Below, piece after piece: positions 1 to 7,970 of a stretch of 64,000 bases of DNA. The stretch lies in assembly GCA_048499435.1 (NCBI GenBank), contig JASNZW010000009.1, positions 73,744-137,743 on the forward strand, read 5' to 3'. Each line of letters opens with the position of its first letter. Position 1 is the stretch's first letter. This stretch comes from DAOTWC01 sp048499435. Its GTDB lineage: Bacteria > Chloroflexota > Anaerolineae > Aggregatilineales > Phototrophicaceae. A program made the position numbers and the translations under genes. Below the pieces are notes generated by a model that worked only from the letters and a program-made list of their open reading frames with translations, did not search any database and had not been told where the DNA came from.

Positions 1-945
1 CACCGGCGACAGCCACTCTGGGATGCCAGCGGGCAGCGGCAGCGGCGTCTGCGCCAGCGCCAGCGCGTCCGCGTCGGCGGCGATAACGATCAGCTCAGCG
101 CCGCGCCGCCGCAGCTCGCGCAGGAACGTGACCAGCTCAGCAGTCAGGTCGCCGTCGGCCACCACCGCCAGCACCGGGAAGCCGTGCGCCACCAGCGCCA
201 CCGGCCCGTGCTGAAAATCGGCGCTGGAGTACGGCTCGGCCAGGATGTACGTCAGCTCTTTGAGCTTAAGCGCGATCTCGTAGGCGGTGGCGTAGTTGTA
301 ACCCCGGCTGAGCGTGACACACGCCTCCACATACCGGTAGCGCTCGGCGGCCTGCGCGACCGCGTCGGCGCGCGCGGCAATCGTCTCCAGCGCGGCGGGC
401 AGCGCGGCGAGCTGAGCAAAGCGGTCGTCGTCCTGCGCCAGCGCCGCGCTGAGCATGGCGATCGCCAGCAGCGACGTAGTGTAGGTCTTGGTGGCGGCGA
501 CAGCGCGCTCCACGCCCGCGCACAGGTTGATCGTGTACTCGGCGGCCTGCGCCAGCGGCGAGTTGGGATCGTTGGTGAAGGCGACGGTCAGCGCGCCCTG
601 GCGGCGGCCTTCGGCCACCACCGCCACGATATCGGGCGACTGGCCAGACTGGCTGATGGCCAGCACCAGCGCCCCGCCGATCTGCGGCGGCTGCGCGTAG
701 AGCGTGTACAACGACGGCGTCGCCAGTGCCACCGGCAGCCGGTTGGCCGCGCCGAACAGGTACTGGCCGTAGCGCGCGGCGTTGTCGGACGTGCCGCGCG
801 CGGCGATCAGGATGTACTGCGGCGCGCGCGCGCGGATGGCCGCCGCCACGCGCTCAACGACGGCGCGCTCGCTTGCGAGCAGGCGGCGCAGCGCCGCTGG
901 CTGCTCCAGGATTTCGCTTTTGAGGAATGGCTGGCTGTTGGTCAT
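1..945 (-). CDS. SIS-domain sugar-phosphate isomerase/deaminase (GlmS C-terminal-like), 3' end outside window
   Basis: The frame is open from an ATG at 945 to the window edge (315 codons, no stop), so the C-terminus is missing. Two sugar isomerase (SIS) domains are visible. The first, residues about 35-165, carries AARGTSDNAARYGQYL and the phosphosugar-binding loop AISQSGQSPD. The second starts near residue 205 with AYEIALKLKELTYILAEPYSSADFQHGP written here only in part: the ELTYILAEPYSSADFQHGP stretch is the GlmS-type active-site segment. There is no N-terminal glutaminase domain, so this is not a full glucosamine-6-phosphate synthase. Such stand-alone proteins usually deaminate or isomerise amino-sugar or fructosamine phosphates in the cytoplasm. 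The exact substrate cannot be told. The start is supported by the SIS domain beginning shortly after it. Confidence 0.88.
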   Translation of the reverse strand, partial: MTNSQPFLKSEILEQPAALRRLLASERAVVERVAAAIRARAPQYILIAARGTSDNAARYGQYLFGAANRLPVALATPSLYTLYAQPPQIGGALVLAISQSGQSPDIVAVVAEGRRQGALTVAFTNDPNSPLAQAAEYTINLCAGVERAVAATKTYTTSLLAIAMLSAALAQDDDRFAQLAALPAALETIAARADAVAQAAERYRYVEACVTLSRGYNYATAYEIALKLKELTYILAEPYSSADFQHGPVALVAHGFPVLAVVADGDLTAELVTFLRELRRRGAELIVIAADADALALAQTPLPLPAGIPEWLSPV

Positions 946-1075
946 GAGGGTGCTTTCTGTGTGCCCTGCGCTGTGCCGTATATGATAGCGCAGAAAGGCG
1001 GTTTGACCTTGCCGCGCGGCGGCACAGCCGCGCCGCTGAAGCGCCAATGAAACCGCAGCCCCCGACCGCACAGCA

Positions 1076-1319
1076 ACCTCACCCCCCGGCCCCACGCAAC
1101 CTCACCCCCCGGCCCCCTCTCCATGGGGAGAGGGGGAGACAAGCAAGCGCGCGGCTGCAAGTCCCCTGCTGACCTCACCCCCCGGCCACGAAACCTCACC
1201 CCCCGGCCCCTGCGAGACCTCACCCCCCGGCCCCCTCTCCATGGGGAGAGGGGGAGACAAGCAAGCGCGCGGCTGCAAGTCCCCTCTCCTATGGAGAGGG
1301 GATTTAGGGGTGAGGTTGC
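1076..1319. repeat. Palindromic repeat cluster 1
   Basis: Two copies of the window-wide element. The first (from about 1078) has the left palindrome CCCCCTCTCCATGGGG but its right half is deleted and replaced by CCTCACC half-sites. The second (about 1220-1319) is complete, ending GGATTTAGGGGTGAGG. No gene is seen between 946 and 1416 apart from this cluster and the promoter region that follows. Reading frames through it are repeat translations and are not called. Confidence 0.92.
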
Positions 1320-1355
1320 GCCCCGCCGGCCCCGCCAACGTTACGTTTCGCCGCC

Positions 1356-1380
1356 CTGAAGTGTGTTAGAATAAACACAC
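1356..1380 (+). promoter_or_regulatory. Inverted repeat over a -10-like box upstream of the PHAX-domain gene
   Basis: GTGTGTT (1361-1367) and AACACAC (1374-1380) form a perfect 7-bp inverted repeat with a 6-nt centre, overlapping a TAGAAT -10-like hexamer (1367-1372). The gene start is 37 nt downstream at 1417. The preceding CTGAAGTGT also occurs upstream of the ABC binding-protein gene at 16010-16018, with a TATACT hexamer at the same distance. It could be an operator or a shared promoter element; function is inferred. Confidence 0.4.
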
Positions 1381-1416
1381 AAGGATGCCTCATTGTGAGC
1401 TGACACCGGGGCTGGA

Positions 1417-2478
1417 ATGGACCACAACTCGACCGCAGACAAAACGCCAGCCAGCAGCGGCAAACCCAAAAAGCGCCAGCCCAGCGAGGCCTATAAAGTC
1501 GCCAAAGAGATCGCCGCCAAGCTAGGCGAAACCGCCGCCAGCCCTATCCGCCAGATCAGCGTGCTGGTGCGCCACTACGGCCCGGACTACACGCGAGCGC
1601 TGCTCAACGAGGTGCTGCTGATCGAAAAGCAGGGCGGCCTGCTGGTCAGCGACGGCCAGCGCCGCCGCACGCCCGGCGGCGTCTACTTCTTCCTGGCCAA
1701 AAGCCGCATGACCAACGACGAACGCCGCCAACTGCTGCCCACGCAGTATGACCGCACGAAAGCCGCTAAAGCGCGCAAACGCCAGCAGGCCAGCCAGCCG
1801 CTGCACCTGGATTGGGACGCGCGCCAGGCGGTCATCGCACCGCTGCTGGCGCAGCAAGGAGCTGTTGACACCGTGAAGATCACGCTGATTGGCCGCCCCG
1901 GCGCGGTTGAAGTCGTTAACGACACGGCCATCACGGCGATGGCGCACAGCGCCGGCGCGCCGACCCTGCCGCGCGGCGTCCCCCCCCTGCCCCAGACGCC
2001 CACCATCTACACCGTGTATATCGCCGGCAAACAGTGGGCGAAGGTGCAGCCAGCGCTGGCTGCCGACCCCGACGACGTTCTGATTGTCGAGGGCCTGTGC
2101 GCCTTCGACAGCGACCTGGGCGCGGTCGCCGTGTTCGCCATGAGCGCCACCACCCGCAAGCTGGCCGCCGCCAAACAGCAGACAAAAAAGCAGGCCGCCA
2201 GCGACAGCGGCGCGCCCGCTGACCAGGCCGCGCCGCCCACAGAGGAAGCGCCCGCCCCCCCTGCCCCGGCCCCGCTGCCGGCCATCGTGGACAGCATGAC
2301 GCCTGAGGACGCCCGCAAGCTGCGCGAGCTGCACGCTTCGGCGGCGCTGTTCCGGCAGAAACTGGCGGCAATTGAGGCGAAACCCGAAGATCAGCGCTTC
2401 GGCCTGGAAATGACGCGCAAGCTGCTGCACACCCTGGAAACCGAAATCGCCGCGCTGGCGGACAAATACAGCGGCTGA
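1417..2478 (+). CDS. PHAX-type RNA-binding domain protein
   Basis: 353 residues. Residues about 25-108 match the RNA-binding domain of the eukaryotic phosphorylated adaptor for RNA export (PHAX): helices around VLVRHYGPDYTRALLNEVLL, then GGLLVSDGQRRRTPGGVYFF (residues 73-92) with the diagnostic RRRTPGGV motif, followed by a basic KAAKARKRQQ stretch. In eukaryotes this fold binds capped snRNA or snoRNA precursors. The role in bacteria is not established, so single-stranded RNA binding is inference. Residues about 150-250 look like a separate small alpha/beta region of unknown family. A Pro/Ala-rich linker (about 258-290) leads to a helical C-terminus. There is no signal peptide, so it should be cytoplasmic. 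The gene stands alone between a repeat cluster and the oppositely oriented CBS pair. Confidence 0.82.
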   Translation: MDHNSTADKTPASSGKPKKRQPSEAYKVAKEIAAKLGETAASPIRQISVLVRHYGPDYTRALLNEVLLIEKQGGLLVSDGQRRRTPGGVYFFLAKSRMTNDERRQLLPTQYDRTKAAKARKRQQASQPLHLDWDARQAVIAPLLAQQGAVDTVKITLIGRPGAVEVVNDTAITAMAHSAGAPTLPRGVPPLPQTPTIYTVYIAGKQWAKVQPALAADPDDVLIVEGLCAFDSDLGAVAVFAMSATTRKLAAAKQQTKKQAASDSGAPADQAAPPTEEAPAPPAPAPLPAIVDSMTPEDARKLRELHASAALFRQKLAAIEAKPEDQRFGLEMTRKLLHTLETEIAALADKYSG

Positions 2479-2526
2479 AACGCGCGCCTCTTTATGACTA
2501 TGCGAAGGGAGTGGCGGCTGGCGCGG

Positions 2527-2988
2527 CTAGTCGCTCGTTGGCGGCCCGGCGCTGCCCGTCTGTTCGCGCGCCTGCTGCCGCTTCTGCAGATTCATGAACG
2601 CCACCAGAATGTCCGACGTGGTGACGATGCCGACCAGCGTCTCGCTGCGCATCACCGGCAGGCTGCTGATATGGCTCTTGAGCATCAGCCGCGCCGCTTC
2701 CTCAACCGGCGTGTCCGGCTCGACCACGATCGGCGCCGGCGTCATCATGGCGCGCACCAGCAGCTTGTTCACCAGCTCGTCGTCCTGCCAGCGCTCGCGC
2801 AGAATGTAGGGTGAGTTCAGCGCGGTGCGGCAGTCGCGGTCGCTGATGATGCCTACCAGGTGGCCATCCACCCCCAGCACCGGCAGATGATGGCAGCCGA
2901 CCTGCTCCATCAGCTCCAGCGCCGAGCGCAGGGTATCGTCCTGGTCAATGGTGACGGGCCGCGCCGTCATGATGTCGCCTACATACAT
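2527..2988 (-). CDS. Tandem CBS-domain protein
   Basis: 153 residues from the ATG at 2988, chosen because GGAGAG lies 6 nt upstream and the CBS fold begins at once (MYVGDIMTARPVTI). Two CBS motifs fill the protein: residues about 1-65 (HHLPVLGVDGHLVGIISDRD) and about 80-140 (SSLPVMRSETLVGIVTTSDI). Such pairs form a Bateman module that binds adenine nucleotides or S-adenosyl compounds and usually acts as a regulatory subunit; no effector domain is attached here. It is the second gene of a two-gene minus-strand unit, 62 nt after the stop of a paralogous CBS gene. A longer upstream ATG at 3054 exists but would add a low-complexity arginine-rich leader. Confidence 0.88.
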   Translation of the reverse strand: MYVGDIMTARPVTIDQDDTLRSALELMEQVGCHHLPVLGVDGHLVGIISDRDCRTALNSPYILRERWQDDELVNKLLVRAMMTPAPIVVEPDTPVEEAARLMLKSHISSLPVMRSETLVGIVTTSDILVAFMNLQKRQQAREQTGSAGPPTSD

Positions 2989-3050
2989 ATACTGCTCTCC
3001 AGGCTGCTGGCCGCCGCGCCGCGCAGCGAACGCCGGCGCGGGCGGCAAGC

Positions 3051-3488
3051 TCACCCTTGAGGCGCGCTGCCGCGCGTGGTCACCAGCATCCGAAACACAT
3101 CCGACTCCGTCAGCATGCCCACCAGGTGGCCATCGCTGTCCAGCACCGGCAGGCCGCTCACCTTACTTTCCAGCATGGTCTGCGCCGCGTCAATGATGGA
3201 TGTGTCTGGCCGCACGCTGAGCACCTTGCGCGTCATGACCTTCTCGACCGTAAGCTGCGCCCACAGGTAGTTCAGCTCCCAGATGCTCAGGGTCGTGGCG
3301 TCCGACGGGCTGGCTTCGCGCACATCGCCAATGGTCACGATGCCCACCAGGGCGCCGTCCTCCAGCACTGGCAGGCGGCGAATGCCCTTTTCTTTCATAA
3401 TCTGGTGCGCCGCGCTGATCGACGTCGCCGGAGACACGCTGATGACAGGGCTGGTCATCCACTCTTTTACAAGAATCGTCTCTAACAT
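3051..3488 (-). CDS. Tandem CBS-domain protein
   Basis: 145 residues from the ATG at 3488, with GGAGGTGGAG just upstream. Two CBS repeats are visible: residues about 5-60 (RRLPVLEDGALVGIVTIGD) and about 78-135 (SGLPVLDSDGHLVGMLTESD). Between them is an insertion (LSIWELNYLWAQL) typical of CBS proteins of the acetoin-utilisation AcuB type. It is first in a two-gene unit with the CBS protein at 2527-2988, and the two probably arose by duplication. A cytoplasmic nucleotide-sensing role is inferred from the family; the partner is unknown. Confidence 0.88.
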   Translation of the reverse strand: MLETILVKEWMTSPVISVSPATSISAAHQIMKEKGIRRLPVLEDGALVGIVTIGDVREASPSDATTLSIWELNYLWAQLTVEKVMTRKVLSVRPDTSIIDAAQTMLESKVSGLPVLDSDGHLVGMLTESDVFRMLVTTRGSAPQG

Positions 3489-3640
3489 AATACTCCACCT
3501 CCAGACTGAGCCAGCGCGCGTTGTATGCCGCCCATTAACGGCGCAGGTATGATAACCATACGGTTTTACCCTCAAACATTGGTACTGCGAATTGGGTGAT
3601 CTATGTCATTTAAGGGCGCGGCCGCGCGCTAACCACGCCC

Positions 3641-3925
3641 CCCGGCTGACCTCACCCCCCCCGGCTACGCAACCTCACCCCCCGGCCCCCTCTCCATAGG
3701 GAGAGGGGGAGACAAGTAAGCGCGGAACCAAGTCCCCTCTCCTACGGAGAGGGGATTTAGGGGTGAGGTTGTGTACCTCACCCCCCGGCCCCCTCTCCAT
3801 AGGGAGAGGGGGAGACAAATAAGCGCGGCTGCAAGTCCCCTCTCCTACGGAGAGGGGATTTAGGGGTGAGGTTTCTATAGGGCTTTAGGGGTGAGGTTTC
3901 TATGGGGCTTTAGGGGTGAGATCGC
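3641..3925. repeat. Palindromic repeat cluster 2
   Basis: Two full units (about 3676-3772 and 3778-3874) preceded by CCTCACCCCCC half-sites and followed by decayed GGGGTGAGGTTTCTATGG echoes. The gap 3489-4137 otherwise holds only two copies of GTTACCGCTTCAGCGG (3938-3968) and the upstream region of the CoA-transferase gene. Confidence 0.92.
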
Positions 3926-4137
3926 GTTACCGCTTCAGCGGACGCGGCCCCGTTACCGCTTCAGCGGCGCGGGTTGCCCCCTACTGATAGCTGTCAGCGC
4001 CAGCCGTGATACTTTCCACTGTCACGAACGCGCGTTGTGCGCTAGGCTTAGGGCGTCTGACGACCGCTTGAACGCCGCACCCCCGCCCTGCGCGGCGCGG
4101 CCAGGACCCGGCGGCATAACCCAGGGAACAACCCCGC

Positions 4138-5451
4138 ATGATTACAAAGTGGAAAATGAATACAATCAGCGCTGATGAGGCCGCCGGCCTGATTCAGTCT
4201 GGCCAGCGCCTCTTTACAACCGGCAACTGCTCCACGCCCATTCGCTTTATCGAGGCGCTGGTGCGCCGCGCCAGCGAAGTCGAACGGGTGGAGATGGTCC
4301 AACTGCTCGACATGGGGCCGTCCGGCTATATCACGCCGCAGATGTCCGAACACATCCGCGTCAACGCCATGTTCATCAGCGGCAACGTGCGCCAGGCGAT
4401 CAACGACGGCCTGGCGGACTTCACGCCCATCTTCCTGTCCGAAATCCCTAAGCTGTTCCGCAGCGGGCGCGTGCCGCTGGACGTGGCCGTGATCCACGTC
4501 AGCCCGCCGGACCAGCACGGCTACTGCTCGTATGGCGTGGAAGTGGGCGTGAGCAAGACCGCCGCCGAACACGCGAAAATGATTATTGCCGAAGTTAACC
4601 CCAACATGCCGCGCACGCTGGGCGACAGCTTTATTCACGTCAGCCAGATTGACTATTTCATCGAGGTGGACTACGAGCTGCCAGAGGTCAGGCCGGAGCC
4701 GGCCAGCGAGATTCAGGACCGCATCGCCGGGCATATCGCCACCATCGTGCCAGACGCCGCCACGCTCCAGCTCGGCATCGGCGGCATCCCGAACGCGGTG
4801 CTGCGCCGCCTGACCGACCACAAGAACCTGGGCATCCACACCGAGCTGTTCTCTGACGGCGTGATCGACATGATCGAGGCCGGCATCATCACCAACGCCG
4901 CCAAGACTATCCACACCGGCAAGGTAGTGGCGGGCTTCGTGCTGGGGTCGCGCCGGCTGTTCCGCTACATCCACGACAACCCGATCTTCGAGTTCCACCC
5001 GACCGAGTACGTCAACGACCCGTTCGTGATCGCCCGCAACGACCGCATGGTGTCGGTCAACTCCGCGCTGGAGGTAGACCTCACCGGCCAGGTGTGCGCC
5101 GACAGCATCGGCCCGCGCTTCTTCTCTGGCGTCGGCGGCCAGCTCGATTTCGTGCGCGGCGCGGCGCGCAGCAAGGACGGCCGCACCATCATCGCGCTGC
5201 CCAGCACCGCCCGCGACGGCACGGTCAGCCGTATCGTGCCGCAGCTTCGGCCCGGCGCGGGCGTGACCACCGGCCGCAACGACGTACACTGCATCGCCAC
5301 CGAGTACGGCATCGTGGACCTGTGGGGCCGTTCGATCGCCGAGCGCGTTCAGGCGCTGGTGAGCATCGCCCACCCCGATTTCCGCGAGGGCCTGCTGGCC
5401 TACGCGCGCGAGCAGAATTACATCAGCCGGGTGTACGCCGCCGGCGGGTGA
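4138..5451 (+). CDS. Acetyl-CoA hydrolase / 4-hydroxybutyrate CoA-transferase family protein
   Basis: 437 residues, the usual length for class I CoA-transferases of the acetyl-CoA hydrolase/4-hydroxybutyrate CoA-transferase type. The family landmarks are the glycine loop LGIGGIPNAV near residue 211-220 and a THTEL-like segment, HTELFSDGVIDM, in which Glu236 is placed where the family has the glutamate that carries the CoA-thioester intermediate (Glu238 in the clostridial 4-hydroxybutyrate enzyme, established knowledge). The C-terminal GRNDVHCIATEYGIVDLWGR is also typical. It would move CoA between acetyl-CoA and a carboxylic acid in the cytoplasm, and the acceptor is unknown. An alternative start is the ATG at 4156. 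It converges with the amylosucrase gene, only 10 nt apart. Confidence 0.88.
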   Translation: MITKWKMNTISADEAAGLIQSGQRLFTTGNCSTPIRFIEALVRRASEVERVEMVQLLDMGPSGYITPQMSEHIRVNAMFISGNVRQAINDGLADFTPIFLSEIPKLFRSGRVPLDVAVIHVSPPDQHGYCSYGVEVGVSKTAAEHAKMIIAEVNPNMPRTLGDSFIHVSQIDYFIEVDYELPEVRPEPASEIQDRIAGHIATIVPDAATLQLGIGGIPNAVLRRLTDHKNLGIHTELFSDGVIDMIEAGIITNAAKTIHTGKVVAGFVLGSRRLFRYIHDNPIFEFHPTEYVNDPFVIARNDRMVSVNSALEVDLTGQVCADSIGPRFFSGVGGQLDFVRGAARSKDGRTIIALPSTARDGTVSRIVPQLRPGAGVTTGRNDVHCIATEYGIVDLWGRSIAERVQALVSIAHPDFREGLLAYAREQNYISRVYAAGG

Positions 5452-5461
5452 AGGCCAGCCG

Positions 5462-7402
5462 TCAGCCGCCCACCAGCCACATAAACGCATACGGCCCCAG
5501 CGTCACCTGCGGCCCTGGCGGCAGCGGCACGCCCTTCACCAGGTCGCGCGCGCTGTCCAGCGCCACCGGCGTGTGCGCCAGCACAGCGCGGCTGACCGTC
5601 TGCGGGCGCTCAGCGAAATTCGCCAGCACCAGCAGCGCGCCGCTGCGCACATAGCCCAGCACGTGCGGGCTGCCGGTGTCGAAGAACGCCGTCTGCCCGC
5701 CGGCCAGCGCCGGCGTCCGCTGGCGCAGCGCGATCAGGTGCAGCAGCGCCAGGTACAGCGTGCCGGGGATCGTTTGCGGGTCGTGCCGCTGGCTGGCGCG
5801 CGCCCAGTCGAAGCGCGGGCGGTGCGCCCAGCGGCTGTCGCTGAAGCGCGCGTGATCGTGCTCGTAGCTGTAGTCGTTGAGCGTGGCGATCTCGTCGCCC
5901 AGGTACAGCAGCGGGATGCCGCCCGCGCTTAAGATCACGCTGTGGAGCAGCAGCAGGCGCGCCAGCGCGTGCTCGATATAAATTTCGTTCCCCAGCTTGA
6001 GCGCCTGCTCCAGCCCGGCCAGCGACGCCGCCGTCCCGGAAATGCGCATATCGAGCGTCTGCGGGTTGAAGTTGAACGGCAGGCCGGCGGCGAAGCTGCC
6101 CGAAAAGCGCCCGGTGTAGAAGGCGTTGAGGAACTGGCGGTGGTCGAAGCCGTTGATGCCCACCGCCGCGGCGTCCTCGTCGGCGAAGCTCCAGCCGATA
6201 TCGTCGTGGCCGCGCACGTAGTTCACCCAGGCGCAGCCCGGCGCGAGCGCGTAACGCGCGTGCAGCGCCTGGCGCAGCAGCGCGACCTCGCGCGTCGCCA
6301 GCGCCTCCCACAGCAGCGCCATCAGCGTCGGGTTGTACGACAGCGGGCACTCGTCGGCGCTGATATAGGCCGCCACCGCGTCCGGGTGGACGATGGCCTC
6401 GCTCTTAAAGACCAGCGCCGGGGCGGCGATGCGCGCCAGCGCGTTGAACGCCTGGATCACCTGGTGCGCCTGCGGCAGGTTCTCGCAGGCCGTGCCCATC
6501 TGCTTCCAGATAAAGGCCACCGCGTCCAGCCGCAGCACCTCGACGCCCTGGTTGGCCAGGAACAGCATCTCGCCCAGCATGGCGGTGAACACCGCCGGGT
6601 TGGCGTAGTTCAGGTCCCACTGGTAGCTGTGGAACGTGGTCCACACCCACTTTCTGAGCGCCGCGTTGTAGGTGAAGCTGCCGGGGGCCTGGTCAGGGAA
6701 GATTTCGCGCAGGTGGCGCTCGTACTGGTCGGGCAGCGTGCGGTCGTCGAACAGCAGGTAGTACGCCTGGTAATCGGCGTCGCCGGCCAGCGCGCGCTGC
6801 GCCCAGGGGTGATCGTCCGCCGTGTGGTTGAACACGAAGTCCAGCACCAGGCTGATGCCGGCGGCGCGCAGGTCCGCCGCCAGCGCGCCGAGCTGCGCCA
6901 GCGTGCCCAGGCGCGGGTCAACAGCGCGGTAGTCGCTGACGGCGTAGCCGCCGTCGTTCTGGCCGGGCGGCGTTTTAAACAGCGGCATCAGGTGCAGGTA
7001 CGTCAGGCCCAGTTCCTGAAAGTAGGGGATGCGCGCGCGCACGCCGTCCAGGTCGCCGGCGAACCGATCCACATAGCACGCGCCGCCCAGCATCTGCTCG
7101 CTCTGGAACCACAGCGGGGCGCGCTGGCGGCGGCGGTCGAGCGCCTTCAGCGCCGGCGGGCGGTCGGCATAGCTGCGCGCCACCACCCGCAGGATTTCCT
7201 CCAGGTGGTAGAAGAAATCGTACTGCTGGCCGTAGAGCGCGTGCAGCAGGCCGAAGGCGCGCGGAAAGTGCGCGTCCAGGCGGGCGGCCAGCGCCGGGCG
7301 CGCGCTGCGCGGGACCAGCTTCTCGACGCGCGGCAGCAGGCGCGCCAGCGTGCGCCGCGCCTCGCGTTCGGTCCAGGATGCGCTGTTGTCCGGCATAGGC
7401 AC
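5462..7402 (-). CDS. Amylosucrase-like glycoside hydrolase family 13 enzyme
   Basis: 646 residues with the amylosucrase plan: a helical N-terminal region (residues about 1-95), then a (beta/alpha)8 barrel. The nucleophile is Asp293 in VLRLDAVAFIWKQMG, the acid/base Glu335 in VFKSEAIVHP, and the transition-state stabiliser Asp400 in YVRGHDDIGW. All three lie 7 positions after the Neisseria polysaccharea amylosucrase residues Asp286, Glu328 and Asp393 (recalled numbering), which supports amylosucrase over a generic alpha-amylase. The reaction would be glucosyl transfer from sucrose to an alpha-1,4-glucan, releasing fructose. Sucrose phosphorylase or a trehalose-related enzyme is a less likely alternative. 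There is no signal peptide, so it is probably cytoplasmic. It lies 4 nt downstream of the RDD gene and may be cotranscribed with it. Confidence 0.9.
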   Translation of the reverse strand: MPMPDNSASWTEREARRTLARLLPRVEKLVPRSARPALAARLDAHFPRAFGLLHALYGQQYDFFYHLEEILRVVARSYADRPPALKALDRRRQRAPLWFQSEQMLGGACYVDRFAGDLDGVRARIPYFQELGLTYLHLMPLFKTPPGQNDGGYAVSDYRAVDPRLGTLAQLGALAADLRAAGISLVLDFVFNHTADDHPWAQRALAGDADYQAYYLLFDDRTLPDQYERHLREIFPDQAPGSFTYNAALRKWVWTTFHSYQWDLNYANPAVFTAMLGEMLFLANQGVEVLRLDAVAFIWKQMGTACENLPQAHQVIQAFNALARIAAPALVFKSEAIVHPDAVAAYISADECPLSYNPTLMALLWEALATREVALLRQALHARYALAPGCAWVNYVRGHDDIGWSFADEDAAAVGINGFDHRQFLNAFYTGRFSGSFAAGLPFNFNPQTLDMRISGTAASLAGLEQALKLGNEIYIEHALARLLLLHSVILSAGGIPLLYLGDEIATLNDYSYEHDHARFSDSRWAHRPRFDWARASQRHDPQTIPGTLYLALLHLIALRQRTPALAGGQTAFFDTGSPHVLGYVRSGALLVLANFAERPQTVSRAVLAHTPVALDSARDLVKGVPLPPGPQVTLGPYAFMWLVGG

Positions 7403-7406
7403 ACTC

Positions 7407-7970
7407 TCAGGGGGTCGGGCGCAGGTCGCCGCCGGGCGGGCGCACGCGCGCCCGCGCCTGGCGCAGGCGGCGGAACGCCTGGCCCTGCTCGCCGTCCCAG
7501 ACGTAGATCACGACGGTGCGCGCCAGCTTGTCGTGCCAGGTCTGGCGGCGGTTGTCCACCAGCGCCCAGGCAAAGCCCAGCAGCAGGAAAGCCGACACGA
7601 AATAGCCCAGGTAGCGGATGATGGCGTGCTTCAGCGTGACGCGCGCGCCGTTCAGCCGGACGACGCGCACGCCCAGCAGCATCTTGCCCGGCGTCTGGCC
7701 GATAAGCGTGAGGAAGAACACCTCGTACAGCGGCGGCAGCCACAGCGCGAGCAGGATCAGCACCACCGTCCGGCCCTGCTGGAGGAAGTCCGCTATGCTG
7801 GCGCTGAGCGAGAAGCGGCCCAGCAGGGAATCGAGCAGCAGCTGCGACGCGGTGTTGGTGACGACGACGGCGGCGCTGAGCACCACAATGTCCGTGAGCA
7901 GCGCCAGCAGGCGCGTGACAACGCCGGCGTACTCGCCTTTGAGCGAGCCGGCGGGCGGCGCGGGCGTCAT
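7407..7970 (-). CDS. RDD-family membrane protein
   Basis: 187 residues. The RDD signature is present: Arg20 and Asp27 in the first transmembrane segment (VTRLLALLTDIVVLSAAVVV), the conserved GQTPGKMLLGVRVVR loop near residues 95-110, and the closing RRQTWHDKLARTVVI near 145-160. Three or four membrane segments are expected, near residues 18-40, 68-92 and 112-140. RDD proteins are small integral membrane proteins of largely unknown role; a few have been tied to ion exchange. Its start overlaps the stop of the upstream unknown gene by 4 nt (ATGA), so the two are translationally coupled. The C-terminal 25 residues are Arg/Pro-rich. Confidence 0.88.
   Translation of the reverse strand: MTPAPPAGSLKGEYAGVVTRLLALLTDIVVLSAAVVVTNTASQLLLDSLLGRFSLSASIADFLQQGRTVVLILLALWLPPLYEVFFLTLIGQTPGKMLLGVRVVRLNGARVTLKHAIIRYLGYFVSAFLLLGFAWALVDNRRQTWHDKLARTVVIYVWDGEQGQAFRRLRQARARVRPPGGDLRPTP

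Noticed and set aside
184..1050. Long plus-strand ORF opposite the SIS-domain gene, and similar Arg/Val-rich mirror ORFs throughout (for example 5942-7621, 20138-21241, 41721-43247, 50991-52430)
   Set aside because: They are antisense or frame-shifted shadows of real genes in very high-GC DNA, with compositions dominated by Arg, Ala and Gln and no family features.
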